Assembly: GCF_007097395.1 (NCBI RefSeq)
Contig: NZ_VKDC01000007.1
Span: forward strand, 231,063-295,062
Direction: 5' to 3'
DNA: 64,000 nt
Origin: Fulvivirga sp. M361
GTDB taxonomy: Bacteria > Bacteroidota > Bacteroidia > Cytophagales > Cyclobacteriaceae
The translations under genes were made by a program, and so were the position numbers. The notes under the pieces are model-generated. The model saw only the letters and a program-made list of their open reading frames with translations, was not told the origin of the DNA and searched no databases. Each line of letters starts with the position of its first letter. Positions within the stretch are counted from its first letter, which is position 1. Positions 10,201 to 18,005 of this stretch are shown one piece after another.

Positions 10201-10507
10201 AATTGAAAATTCCACTTATGCTGCGGTTTCAGCTATTTTAGGGGCTGACCTGGGCTTGTTAAATGGTAATAGTCTAACGGAAGATCAGATCAGGACAAAA
10301 ATCTACAGTTTACGGAGTCATGCTAATATGGTCAATGCACGGGTCACCACATATACCTACAAGCCCTTAATAGGTGTATCCTCAGTAACTGACCCAAATA
10401 GTATTATTACATATTATGAGTATGATAACTTGGGACGGCTAAGACTATTACGGGATAATGATGGAAATATCATTAAACGTTATACTTATAATTATAAAGC
10501 TCCCTAA
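7289..10507 (+). CDS. Rhs-like/YD-repeat protein, N-terminal half of a two-gene Rhs system
   Basis: 1072 aa. A Sec signal peptide (LILVYLISCAASIAQ) is followed by the Bacteroidota Rhs N-terminal domain (VPKISIDIFDLKFRDFSLPI, GAGWSLNAGG near residue 93), a long beta-rich shell region, and YD-type repeats at the very end (YYEYDNLGRLRLL, YTYNYKAP). It has no toxin tip, ending 31 bp before the second Rhs gene, whose DUF6443 start continues the shell. The two products are probably exported and assemble as one cocoon. Codon usage is AT-rich compared with the flanking regions, a hint of separate history. Role as secreted polymorphic-toxin shell is inferred from the family. Confidence 0.85.
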   Translation: MRKPILLILVYLISCAASIAQNGSITLPTTPEAAALHKFVDVPVDLNSGVPKISIDIFDLKFRDFSLPININYHSSGIRVSEISSNVGAGWSLNAGGLISTTARGAADMNGNGYFNSSPKTIYDKYLISGFNEYNGTDPYDDHDALDAIATGQQDGEPDLFYYNYLGKGGNFVFDENLDIRQIPHSSSLIELQNNKFLITDEKGVVYQFVQRETAKVIASSNSNCPKPDWFNGNAFLTYTPTWHLQSIEAPNGDLVTLQYEPVNYSYDFISSQYYSLWKFWDGLQQTGCGGCDNIPLTTCTNQMEVTGVRLVSISASNGHTIAFSYNSTQREDLPGTNALKQIDISNGSELVKSWTLNHSYFGNSEKLKLTTIGENGKPPYIFSYNEATSFPSRLSYSQDHWGYYNGKTNSKLVPGTFIRSEWLSGGNREPDPAYTQLGILTSIQYPTGGSTVFEYEQNDYWFEGDETVKTGKFSPKLALTNTEILYPAITKTFTVLKPGWATINYNIQYDDGSSNNPPPGNICQAKLTLAGQEISSIISSTPMSEIVLLNPGVYQMELLSTADGFSGFYQINWVEEDVVFKQENKLGGGVRVKRIVDKPSVTSEFKIRKFSYNDPSNTMRSSGIFNNNIKYTYDSYTRMICSGSISECKKFNTTSSSVLPVRDIRYQYVTTYYGENGEGGKSLNEFYRFDDLYPYADTWPFTNTTSYNWQDGMLKETRHFKHLNGTYAVIQKDHYEYELNNNRGSYTLEQFPNLNNILAVQVTTLRPYNLIGLIPYSSILDAKVYWHISAWNYLKKHTKEVYSQDDSTQVTTFITDYHYDNPDHIQLTREVTADSKGNTLETNYKYPLDFTAPAVAISKMNEKHIITPVVERTRWITEGPDKSLLSASATNYQYVIDNDIIVPHQSFELTPINTINYTESVDGQVFDNDYRLYKTYTKFDSKGNVLEYTSIDGLHTAFIWGYNNLYPIAKIENSTYAAVSAILGADLGLLNGNSLTEDQIRTKIYSLRSHANMVNARVTTYTYKPLIGVSSVTDPNSIITYYEYDNLGRLRLLRDNDGNIIKRYTYNYKAP

Positions 10508-10538
10508 TGGTATAGGAATGACCCTCAATTTTATAATT

Positions 10539-13500
10539 ATGAAAAGATATCATATATTTTTCTTAGCTCTGTGTTCAAGTGTATTAACAGTTTGTGAAAC
10601 ATATGCTCAGTCCAATGAAAACTATGTACGTGTAGAAACCATGCTCACACCTGTAACCACCCAGGTGGCTGTTGATGCACTGTCGGTATCTGGAAAAACT
10701 ACCGTCTATGACTACTTCGATGAGCTGGGCAGGCCAGTTCAGCAGGTGGTGATGTCAGGAAGCCCGATGTTAAAGGATGTAGTAAAACCCGTGGCCTATG
10801 ATAAGCTCGGGAGACAGCAGTTTGATTATCTGCCTTATGTAAGTGCTTCAAAAAATGGTACTTATAAGGTAGATGCGCTGAGTGGTACTACTGGCTATAC
10901 AGACAGCCGTCAATACATTTTTTATCAGGGTACCGGTAAAGTAGTCAGTGATACCAAACCATATGGTGAAAACTCTTTTGAGCCATCTCCGTTGAACAGG
11001 GCGCTGAAATCTTATGCTGCTGGACAGGCATGGGGTAACCCATCTACAGGAGGAGGTAACAAACCTATAGCTTTTAGCTATGGGACTAATGCAGCCTCCG
11101 AAGTTATAAGCTGGGAAATACATGATGACGGCACACTTTCAGTTGCTGCCGGGGGGTACTATGGTCCCACTGAGCTTTACAAAAGTACTACCACTGACGA
11201 AGAAGGAAATAAGATCATTGAATATACAGATAAGCGGGGCAGGGTAATATTGAAAAAAGTACAAACGGCTGAGAGCCCTGTGGAAACGCGGCACGCCGGC
11301 TGGGCCTGTACGTACTATGTGTACGATGTTTTTGACAATCTGCGGGTAGTACTACCGCCGGAAGCTCTCAGACTGCTCACTTTGGGTGGGGTAGCCGCTT
11401 ATGAGCTGAGTGGAGGTAACCTTTTGTCCGAAAACAAAACCTTTGGTCCTTTAGAATCAGGAGATGCCAACGTTTATTACTACACTCATGGTGTGACAGT
11501 GACGATGTCCCCGGGCTTCACTTCAGGTGAGGGGTTTCGAGTCTTAACATTTATCCAGGCACCTACCCAACAATTTTTGGATATGTGGGCCTTCCAATAC
11601 AAATATGACGGAAGAAAGAGAATGATTGAAAAGAAAGTACCCGGTGCAAAGCCGGTTTATATGGTATATGATAACCGTGATCGGTTGGTCCTGACCCAGG
11701 ATGGTAATCAAAGGGATGCATCAGTAACCACAGGACGAGAATGGACCTTTACTAAATATGATGCCCTTAACCGACCCATCATGACCGGAATATATACCCA
11801 TGGCAGTGTAGTGACACAGGCGATGATGAGCGGTCTGGTCAGTACCACGGTATTTTATGAGAGCTACAATGGTAGTGGTGCCTATGGGTATACTAACACG
11901 GTTTTTCCTACCACGGCTATAGAGCTACATACCGTAACGTATTATGATACTTATGACTTTAAAAATTTGTTACCAGTGGGTACTTTCGATTATAGGAACA
12001 ACTTGCTGAACGGGATTCCTTCTCTAGCATTTAGTAGTGTGAAAGACCTGGTGACAGGCACCTGGGTTAGAGTATTAGGTGGAAATGATTTCATGGCCAG
12101 CGTCAATTACTATGATAAGTATTACCGGGTAGTGCAGAACGTTTCACACAACGCCCAGTTGGGTATTGATATAATGACCAATTTCTATGATTTTCCGGGA
12201 AGAGTATTAAAGACCAAAACCAATCATAATTACGGTTCTGTTTCAGCGCAGACTATACTTCGTGAGTTTGAATATGACCATGCCGGAAGGTTGGAAAAAA
12301 TATGGCATACCTATAATGGAGGTACACCGGTATTGCTGTCGACCAATGAATATAATGAAATAGGGGAGCTGATAGATAAAAAATTACATTCAGAAGATAA
12401 CGGGATAAGCTATGCCCAGTCAGTAGATTACCGCTACAACATTCGTGGCTGGCTGACCCGGATCAATAACAGTGGCCTGTCAGAGTCGGAATCTCAGGCA
12501 GACAATGACTATTTCGGTATGGAACTGGGCTATAACAATGCTCTGACAGGTGTATCGGCCACACCCGTTTACAACGGTAACATCAGTGCAGTTAAGTGGA
12601 GTGAAGATCTGGGAGACAGTCAAAGAGGTTATGCCTTCAACTATGATCAAATGAATCGGATCACGGGCGCAAACCATTTCAAGAACAATGCATCGACATC
12701 CCATTTTGGGATAAGTGGTGTGGGATATGATTTGAACGGTAACATCAAAACGCTGACCCGGAAAGACGAGGCAGGGGACAATATGGATGTCCTCAGCTAC
12801 GATTACGGGTCGGGCACCACGCAAAGCAACCAATTGCTATCCGTATCCGATGCGGGTAACAACAATGAAGGTTTCAGGGACGGAAATACCCTTGGCAGTG
12901 ACTATCTTTATGATGCTAATGGCAATATGACCAAAGACCTTAACAAAGGCCTGTCTGATATTATTTATAACCACCTCAATCTGCCGCAGCGGGTGGAAAA
13001 GGACACAGTTAACTACATTCTTTACACGTATGAGGCATCCGGAACAAAGCTGAGGCAGCAGGTGTATGAAAATGGTGCTCTGGTCAAAACGACAGATTAT
13101 GTGGGCGAATATATCTATGAAAACGGCGAACTACAACTGGTCCAACACGAGGAAGGGCGTATCGTTTTTGACCCGGCCACCGAGGCGCCGGAATACCAGT
13201 ACCACCTCAAAGACCATTTAGGCAATAACCGGGTGACGTTTACGACGAAACCTAAAACGATTGAGTTCACAGCGAACTATGAAAACGACCCGGCAGTGCC
13301 TGATGACCTGGGATTGTTTGAGAAGGTAGATCACATCACTCTTACTTCCAATGACCTGTTCGACCATACCGATGCAACAGGAACAACGTACACGCACACA
13401 CAACGACTAACAGGAGGATTAAACTCCCAGATCGGTTCGGTGATCGCTGTCCCTGTAGGTATGGGAGACACGCTCCACGCAGAAGTCTTTGCGAAATACA

Positions 13501-14825
13501 AAGACAACTCAGGCAATGGCAACAACAGCGGGGCATTGGCTTTAGCCAACCTGTTGGTCACTGCCTTTACAGGGGGTACAGGTTATACGAATGAACTGGG
13601 CAACCAAAGCATTCACAACAACTTCCAATCGGGTACTTTGATCGGTACCACAGGATTTGCTCATGAAGATAGTGATGCTCCTATGGCCTTTTTGAATGTG
13701 ATGTTCTTGCCGGAAGGTGAGCTGATCAGTTTGGACAGTGCGGTATCTTTTGCCTATGATCAGATAGATGCCGCAGCCCAGCAGCCTAATGCATCTGTGA
13801 AAGCCACCCATGACCGATTGCATATTGATAACTTTCAGGCTCCTGGCAATGGGTATGTGCTGGTGTATCTAAGTAATGAGAGTAGTGTGATGACGGAGGT
13901 GTATTTTGATGACTTAAAAATAACGGTTAATGAGCATCCGGTGATACAGACAGATAACTACTATCCCTTTGGGTTGACACACGGTAACGGGTTCCAGAGG
14001 GTAACCAGTCTTAAAAATGACTTCCTGTTTACTGGGAAGGAGCGAATTAATGATCTTGATTTGAGTTGGTATGACTTTGGAGCCAGGATGTATAATTCAA
14101 GCATTGGTAGGTGGCATAATCTAGATCCATATGCTGATAAATATTTTCCATTATCACCATTTGCTTACGTGGCAAATGACCCTATTTCTTGGATTGATCC
14201 TGATGGCAAGCAAATTATTAATCCTCAAAAATTTGTTTTAAGTAATAAACATCTGATAAAGGCATTGAATAAATTTGATAAAGCCGTTGCAAAGATCACA
14301 GGACAAAAGAGAAGTGATTTTACCTTTACTATAACCGGTGGAGATCGATACAAAAAAGATGGCAAGATTTATTCAGCTACTGATGATTCGTGGATTAAAC
14401 ATTCTCATAAAAATTCGAGGCACTTGCGAGAACGGGGTGGGTTAGCAGTTGATGTTCGTAAATCTAAGTTTTCTGATAAAGTTTTGAAGAAGGCAGCTAA
14501 GAAAGCAGGGTTGAAGTTTGTTTCAGGCTCGAACTATACGGATGGTCATTTTCATATGGCGCTGGACCCAACCGAACACACTCAGAAATATTTGGATGAT
14601 CCCAACATTAATAAAAACTATATACCAGGGGAAGCAGACTTTGCATTGCCAGATCAAAGTACAGCTGACATTGAAACTACGGAGGAAAACGATGAAAATT
14701 TAAGAATAGAGATAAATAACTTTGTAGAAGGAGAAAGTGATACCAATATCTTAAACAATTTATGGGGTATAATCAAGAAGTTTTTAGGAACGGACAATGA
14801 ACCTGTAAGCTCAGAAAATTATTAA
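10539..14825 (+). CDS. DUF6443/Rhs-core protein with C-terminal peptidase M15-like toxin tip
   Basis: 1428 aa from ATG 10539, chosen because a signal peptide (ending VCETYAQS) starts there; upstream in-frame ATGs overlap the previous gene. Order: DUF6443 (about 27-200, YFDELGRPVQQ, YDKLGRQQFDYLPY), YD repeats, and the Rhs-associated core (YYPFGLTHGNG, GRWHNLDPYADKY) ending at DPDG, residues 1220-1223. The 205-residue tip holds His1295, then RGGLAVD with Asp1305, then His1337 and His1339 in GHFHMAL. This spacing resembles the zinc site of M15/VanY-type peptidases (HxxGxAxD ... HxH). A peptidoglycan or peptide target is therefore likely but unproven. The next gene, 5 bp away, is a lipoprotein that may be its immunity protein. 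Confidence 0.85.
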   Translation: MKRYHIFFLALCSSVLTVCETYAQSNENYVRVETMLTPVTTQVAVDALSVSGKTTVYDYFDELGRPVQQVVMSGSPMLKDVVKPVAYDKLGRQQFDYLPYVSASKNGTYKVDALSGTTGYTDSRQYIFYQGTGKVVSDTKPYGENSFEPSPLNRALKSYAAGQAWGNPSTGGGNKPIAFSYGTNAASEVISWEIHDDGTLSVAAGGYYGPTELYKSTTTDEEGNKIIEYTDKRGRVILKKVQTAESPVETRHAGWACTYYVYDVFDNLRVVLPPEALRLLTLGGVAAYELSGGNLLSENKTFGPLESGDANVYYYTHGVTVTMSPGFTSGEGFRVLTFIQAPTQQFLDMWAFQYKYDGRKRMIEKKVPGAKPVYMVYDNRDRLVLTQDGNQRDASVTTGREWTFTKYDALNRPIMTGIYTHGSVVTQAMMSGLVSTTVFYESYNGSGAYGYTNTVFPTTAIELHTVTYYDTYDFKNLLPVGTFDYRNNLLNGIPSLAFSSVKDLVTGTWVRVLGGNDFMASVNYYDKYYRVVQNVSHNAQLGIDIMTNFYDFPGRVLKTKTNHNYGSVSAQTILREFEYDHAGRLEKIWHTYNGGTPVLLSTNEYNEIGELIDKKLHSEDNGISYAQSVDYRYNIRGWLTRINNSGLSESESQADNDYFGMELGYNNALTGVSATPVYNGNISAVKWSEDLGDSQRGYAFNYDQMNRITGANHFKNNASTSHFGISGVGYDLNGNIKTLTRKDEAGDNMDVLSYDYGSGTTQSNQLLSVSDAGNNNEGFRDGNTLGSDYLYDANGNMTKDLNKGLSDIIYNHLNLPQRVEKDTVNYILYTYEASGTKLRQQVYENGALVKTTDYVGEYIYENGELQLVQHEEGRIVFDPATEAPEYQYHLKDHLGNNRVTFTTKPKTIEFTANYENDPAVPDDLGLFEKVDHITLTSNDLFDHTDATGTTYTHTQRLTGGLNSQIGSVIAVPVGMGDTLHAEVFAKYKDNSGNGNNSGALALANLLVTAFTGGTGYTNELGNQSIHNNFQSGTLIGTTGFAHEDSDAPMAFLNVMFLPEGELISLDSAVSFAYDQIDAAAQQPNASVKATHDRLHIDNFQAPGNGYVLVYLSNESSVMTEVYFDDLKITVNEHPVIQTDNYYPFGLTHGNGFQRVTSLKNDFLFTGKERINDLDLSWYDFGARMYNSSIGRWHNLDPYADKYFPLSPFAYVANDPISWIDPDGKQIINPQKFVLSNKHLIKALNKFDKAVAKITGQKRSDFTFTITGGDRYKKDGKIYSATDDSWIKHSHKNSRHLRERGGLAVDVRKSKFSDKVLKKAAKKAGLKFVSGSNYTDGHFHMALDPTEHTQKYLDDPNINKNYIPGEADFALPDQSTADIETTEENDENLRIEINNFVEGESDTNILNNLWGIIKKFLGTDNEPVSSENY

Positions 14826-14830
14826 TAAAG

Positions 14831-15235
14831 ATGCGATTTAATTTAGTTACCATAGTACTTATCCTAACAACAGCATGTTCAAATCAAAATGCTAGTCAAC
14901 CCGATTTTTATTTTGATTTTGTATCTGTTAGTGTTGGGCCAAGTAAGTATGATAATGTCTCCGGTCGATTTAACCGAGTTTTAATCAATAATAAAAGTGG
15001 GAGACTTAATTTAATTGTAGAGAAAATATTAACAGATGATGAAGGGTTTGATAAGAGATTGGATAAACGCATCGTTATAAACAACCTCAATTTTGGGAGT
15101 GAGACAATTTATGATATCCATGTTACTAAATGGGTCGACACAGATACTTTTCTAGTAAACAAAGACAATGAATGTTATATGGTAGAAGTGATACCTGACG
15201 ATGTTAGGGTAATCAAAGGTTGTAATAACCAGTGA
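14831..15235 (+). CDS. small lipoprotein, candidate immunity protein for the M15-like Rhs tip
   Basis: 134 aa. A classic lipoprotein signal (VTIVLILTTAC, Cys16) is followed by a soluble beta-rich domain with one further Cys pair (ECYMVEV, IKGCNN) near the C-terminus. I do not recognise the family. It starts 5 bp after the Rhs gene and is surely cotranscribed with it. In polymorphic toxin systems the gene right after the toxin tip is normally the immunity gene, and an envelope lipoprotein suits protection against an effector acting on peptidoglycan or in the periplasm. Position and export signal are seen; immunity is inference. Confidence 0.6.
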   Translation: MRFNLVTIVLILTTACSNQNASQPDFYFDFVSVSVGPSKYDNVSGRFNRVLINNKSGRLNLIVEKILTDDEGFDKRLDKRIVINNLNFGSETIYDIHVTKWVDTDTFLVNKDNECYMVEVIPDDVRVIKGCNNQ

Positions 15236-15248
15236 AACACCAAGGTGC

Positions 15249-15404
15249 TTACTCTTGCCTAAATCGACCTAATGCATATCCAATGATACCGCCAACAAGA
15301 GTTCCAATGGTTACACTATCAATGATTTTATAAAAGCCAAGAAGCACCACCGCTACGAGAAGGATAAAGACCAAGCCTCCCATCTGAGCGTAGTATTCTT
15401 TCAA
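15249..15404 (-). CDS. hidden small two-helix membrane protein
   Basis: A short minus-strand ORF: 51 aa from TTG (15402-15404) or 44 aa from ATG (15381-15383). It has one hydrophobic stretch (GLVFILLVAVVLLGFY) and a glycine-rich second one (VTIGTLVGGIIGYALG), ending RFRQE. It is convergent with the lipoprotein gene, 13 bp apart. The composition is what a real small membrane protein looks like, not a chance frame. Its first codons and upstream region are repeated at 16025-16103, where the frame is cut short after about 9 residues. Possibly a small immunity or holin-like protein of a lost cassette. Confidence 0.45.
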   Translation of the reverse strand: MKEYYAQMGGLVFILLVAVVLLGFYKIIDSVTIGTLVGGIIGYALGRFRQE

Positions 15405-15470
15405 GAAACTAGGTTTAGATTATATCTACACCTTCTTATCCAAGAGAGCAAACTACACCTAGGAGGGTAG
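15379..15470. repeat. 92-bp direct repeat, copy A
   Basis: This stretch recurs with about 8 differences at 16025-16103 and, beyond the IS element, 17696-17706. It covers the start and upstream region of the small membrane ORF on the minus strand. On the plus strand both copies share a short frame ending SILSRN or NILSRN before TAG. It looks like a recombination scar that duplicated the joint between Rhs cassette pieces. Confidence 0.75.
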
Positions 15471-15494
15471 ATCACGATAAAAAAGGGAATTTAA

Positions 15495-15959
15495 TTGGAG
15501 AATCTAAAAAATAATAATACGAGGTTTACGGTTTACTTTGTTGCAAGCTTTACTTTATTTGCCCTTGAAGGTTGTACAATTACAAAAGAACAAGACAGGA
15601 CAAAAAGTAAAGGGATCATTCTTTTTTCAAAATATAATACAGATTACTTTTTCCCCTTAAAAGCAGATCAAGTAAACTTTGAATTAGAGGACTTTATGTC
15701 TTATAATTATGACACAGGGTTTGTCGTCATATGGTATCAAGCAAAATGGAGGGATGATATATTGGGCAGTTATTCAACTGATATTTCGAATGATCAATCC
15801 TTTAAGAAAGTTGCTTTTGTTCAAATAGATTATTTGAAACCTAAGCCACATTCTCTTGATAGTGTATATTCTTTTGCGTTTGATTACTTTGGCGAAGAGA
15901 AATATATGATATACGATAATAAGGATCGTGAATTTAAAGGTATAACAGGTTTAAAATAG
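15495..15959 (+). CDS. orphan lipoprotein, candidate displaced immunity protein
   Basis: 154 aa. The only start consistent with the signal is TTG at 15495, since a stop lies directly upstream and no ATG follows for about 200 nt. The hydrophobic segment YFVASFTLFALEGC ends in a Cys that could be lipidated. The remainder is a soluble, aromatic-rich domain I cannot assign (WYQAKWRDDILGSY, YFGEEKYMIYDNKDREFKG). It lies 25 bp after repeat copy A with no toxin tip in front. Very AT-rich, like other Rhs-linked immunity genes. Reading it as an orphan immunity gene rests on its position alone. Confidence 0.5.
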   Translation: MENLKNNNTRFTVYFVASFTLFALEGCTITKEQDRTKSKGIILFSKYNTDYFFPLKADQVNFELEDFMSYNYDTGFVVIWYQAKWRDDILGSYSTDISNDQSFKKVAFVQIDYLKPKPHSLDSVYSFAFDYFGEEKYMIYDNKDREFKGITGLK

Positions 15960-15977
15960 AGCTTAATCCCTCTCTAA

Positions 15978-16058
15978 CTTCAGGCAAAGGTTGAAGTCTA
16001 CGAATGGAAACGAGCGTCTATGACCCCATCTGAGCGTAATATTCTTTCAAGAAACTAG
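15978..16058 (+). pseudogene. possible C-terminal remnant of a displaced Rhs tip
   Basis: A 26-codon open stretch between stops, reading KVEVYEWKRASMTP then SERNILSRN before TAG, directly in front of and into repeat copy B. It has no start codon context and no recognised domain. It may be the tail of a lost cassette, or chance. Confidence 0.2.
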
Positions 16059-16103
16059 GTGTAAATTGTATCTACACCTTCTTATCCAAGAGAGAAAACT
16101 ATA
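16025..16103. repeat. 92-bp direct repeat, copy B, split by the IS element
   Basis: Same sequence as 15379-15470, about 91 percent identical by eye. The last part of the repeat (TCTAGGAGGGT) lies beyond the insertion at 17696-17706. The IS therefore landed inside an already duplicated repeat. Confidence 0.75.
16096..16103. repeat. AAACTATA, left target-site duplication candidate
   Basis: The octamer recurs at 17688-17695, directly after the right end of the IS. The uninterrupted repeat copy A has AAACTACA at the same place, as expected of a duplicated target. On the left side nine bases (16104-16112) separate it from the terminal inverted repeat, which is not explained. Confidence 0.5.
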
Positions 16104-16232
16104 GCGTAGATTGCAACTCATAGCCGTCAAGATAAGCAAGAGGATTTGAATATTTTTAGGGATTAGGCAAAAGCATCCTTTCTAGGACACCCAGTGTTTT
16201 TTCCCATATCTTTATGTTTTATTACAGTATTG

Positions 16233-16267
16233 AAAAAGGGGGTGTGATTACCCTTAGCCCCCTTTTT
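16233..16267 (+). terminator. hairpin blocking read-in transcription within the IS
   Basis: AAAAAGGGGG (16233-16242) pairs perfectly with CCCCCTTTTT (16258-16267) around a 15-nt loop. The T and A runs make it work in both directions. It lies between the left IS end and the transposase gene, where many IS elements stop outside transcripts from raising transposase levels. Confidence 0.75.
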
Positions 16268-16335
16268 CTTGATGTAAAGATACTTCATAGGGAAAGAACG
16301 AGCTTACTAAATCGGTTGAAAAGTATGCTGAAATT

Positions 16336-17673
16336 TTGGCTAAAAACTTCAGTCAAACCATTGATATACAGCTTGTTGAAGATTTAGCAAAAAAGAGTGG
16401 TTTTGTACAGCGTAGTTCTAAATTATCAGTTCGAGATTTTCTTGAGATGTTGATGTTTGGTAACCTTCAGTCTGCAGGAGCCAGTTTAAATGATTTTTGT
16501 GCTTACCTTTCTGAAGAACAAGGGTTTTCTATTAGTAAGCAAGGAATTGATGAGCGCTTTAATAAAGAAGCTGTTGATTTTTTAAAGTCATTACTTAGTA
16601 CTGAGCTAGAAAAAAAAATTCAGGTTAACCTATCCTCCAGCGACGGTCAACATTTTAATAGTTTACGGGTCAAAGATTTCACCAGATGGAACCTATTGGC
16701 TAACTGTTCTACAAAGTATAAGGGGTATGGAGGCAATCAAGGCGTATCAGCTGCTATGGTAAGTATTCAGTATGAATACGATTTGTTAACTGGTAAAATC
16801 ATAGATCTTTCGGTTAACAGTGGAACCAGGAATGACCATAAAGACTCCATGGAACTAAAAGAGAATATAAATAAAAACGATTTGGTCATTCGAGATCTGG
16901 GGTATATATCCAGGAGCTTTATAGAAAATGTTATAAAAAAAGAGGCATACTTTCTTAATAGGTTACCTCCGCAATTAGGCGTTTATCAAGTAAAGGATAA
17001 ACAAAGAACAGTCAATTTTAAAGATATTGTACAAACGATGAATCGAAAAAAGATTGACCACTTAGATCAAGAAGTTCTTGTTGGCGATAAACAATATCAT
17101 AGGTGCAGAATGATTGTTACCAAAGTGCCAGATCATATCTACTCAAAACGAATGGCTCTGGCAAAGAGAAGGGCAAAAGACAAAGGCTATAGTGTGAGTA
17201 ACGAATATAAATCTCGTGCCAGGTTGAACGTATACCTCACTAATGTTGATAACAAGAAAATGTCTACCCAGATGGTAGTTAAGCTTTATAAAGCCCGATG
17301 GCAAGTAGAACTTATCTTCAAAGTGTGGAAGTCTTTAGGAAAAGTCAACGCTCTTTCGAAAATGAAAGTAGAACGTTTTGAATGCCAACTAATGGCTAAA
17401 CTTATTTGGCTGGTGACCAATTGGAAGATGTTTTTCGTTGTCAATAGCTGGATGTACAGCACTAGCCAAAATAATATGTGTAGTCTATGGAAATTCTTCA
17501 AACAAACACTTCGAAAACCACTCCTGTTAAGGGATATGCTCTGGAGAAATGCATCCATTGAAAAGTGGTTATACTCCACTTTTCAAAAAGCAAACCAAAA
17601 CCTTAGACTAGAAAGGAAAAAGGGGAAAACTCCCTTTTACGATATATTCAATCAATTTCAACTCTTAACTTGA
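16336..17673 (+). CDS. IS4-family DDE transposase
   Basis: 445 aa from a TTG start; the open frame extends back to 16291 without any ATG, so the start is uncertain and may be an upstream rare codon. The C-terminal part has the IS4 signature Y-2-R-3-E-6-K exactly: Tyr318, Arg321, Glu325, Lys332 (YKARWQVELIFKVWK). A catalytic Asp lies in the VIRDLGY segment, followed by YFLNRLP. The stop codon lies in the right inverted repeat. The frame is intact over the length usual for the family, so the element may be active. Confidence 0.9.
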   Translation: MAKNFSQTIDIQLVEDLAKKSGFVQRSSKLSVRDFLEMLMFGNLQSAGASLNDFCAYLSEEQGFSISKQGIDERFNKEAVDFLKSLLSTELEKKIQVNLSSSDGQHFNSLRVKDFTRWNLLANCSTKYKGYGGNQGVSAAMVSIQYEYDLLTGKIIDLSVNSGTRNDHKDSMELKENINKNDLVIRDLGYISRSFIENVIKKEAYFLNRLPPQLGVYQVKDKQRTVNFKDIVQTMNRKKIDHLDQEVLVGDKQYHRCRMIVTKVPDHIYSKRMALAKRRAKDKGYSVSNEYKSRARLNVYLTNVDNKKMSTQMVVKLYKARWQVELIFKVWKSLGKVNALSKMKVERFECQLMAKLIWLVTNWKMFFVVNSWMYSTSQNNMCSLWKFFKQTLRKPLLLRDMLWRNASIEKWLYSTFQKANQNLRLERKKGKTPFYDIFNQFQLLT

Positions 17674-17687
17674 CGGCTATGAGTTAC

Positions 17688-18005
17688 AAACTATATCTAG
17701 GAGGGTTGGATGTGGCAGATATAGCTTCGCAGGGCTTCCTTGGTTTAAATACACCTCAAAGTGCAGCTTTTGGTGCGGTTGTGGATTTCAAGCCTTTCTC
17801 AAATGATAAGTTTCAAGTCAATCTAAACTCTGATGCGGCTGTAGATTTTGTTACAGGATATGTGGCAGGACGCGTCTCAAGCATTCCGGGTATTCAGCGT
17901 AGCGGAGTAAAACCATTGATCCAGGCTGGAGCAGATTTATCCATGAAAGTTATAGCAAATGGTGTAAAAGTTAACATAAGGCAAAATGAAAATAGAGAAC
18001 ATTAA
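17688..18005 (+). pseudogene. C-terminal fragment of a displaced Rhs tip or toxin, cut by the IS
   Basis: An open frame without its own start that begins at the right edge of the IS (a chance ATG in the IS end at 17679 is in frame). It reads LGGLDVADIASQGFLGLN, then VDFKPFSNDKFQVNLNS, FVTGYVAGRVSSIPGIQ, and ends at a TAA that overlaps the next gene by 20 nt. I do not recognise a catalytic motif. The overlap with a small membrane-anchored gene is the typical toxin-immunity junction. If the target duplication is removed, the frame joins the sequence left of the IS, so the insertion split it. Confidence 0.5.

Larger units (their letters stand above)
16113..17687 (+). mobile_element. IS4-family insertion sequence
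   Basis: Terminal inverted repeats are perfect over 17 bp: AACTCATAGCCGTCAAG at 16115-16131 and its complement at 17669-17685. They extend to about 19-23 bp with one or two mismatches. The core CATAGCCGTCAAG-TAAG resembles the CATnnCCATCAA ends of IS231/IS4 elements, in which case the true tips are 16119 and 17681. The single ORF is a transposase. The element carries a transcription block near its left end (16233-16267). About 1.56-1.58 kb in all. It interrupts repeat copy B and the Rhs tip remnant. Confidence 0.85.

Noticed and set aside
16025-17706. Plus-strand fusion of repeat copy B with the Rhs tip fragment as a start of the toxin domain
   Set aside because: The frame is closed by a stop at 16021-16023, and copy A in the same frame runs into a stop after LGG, so coding by the repeat on this strand is not supported.
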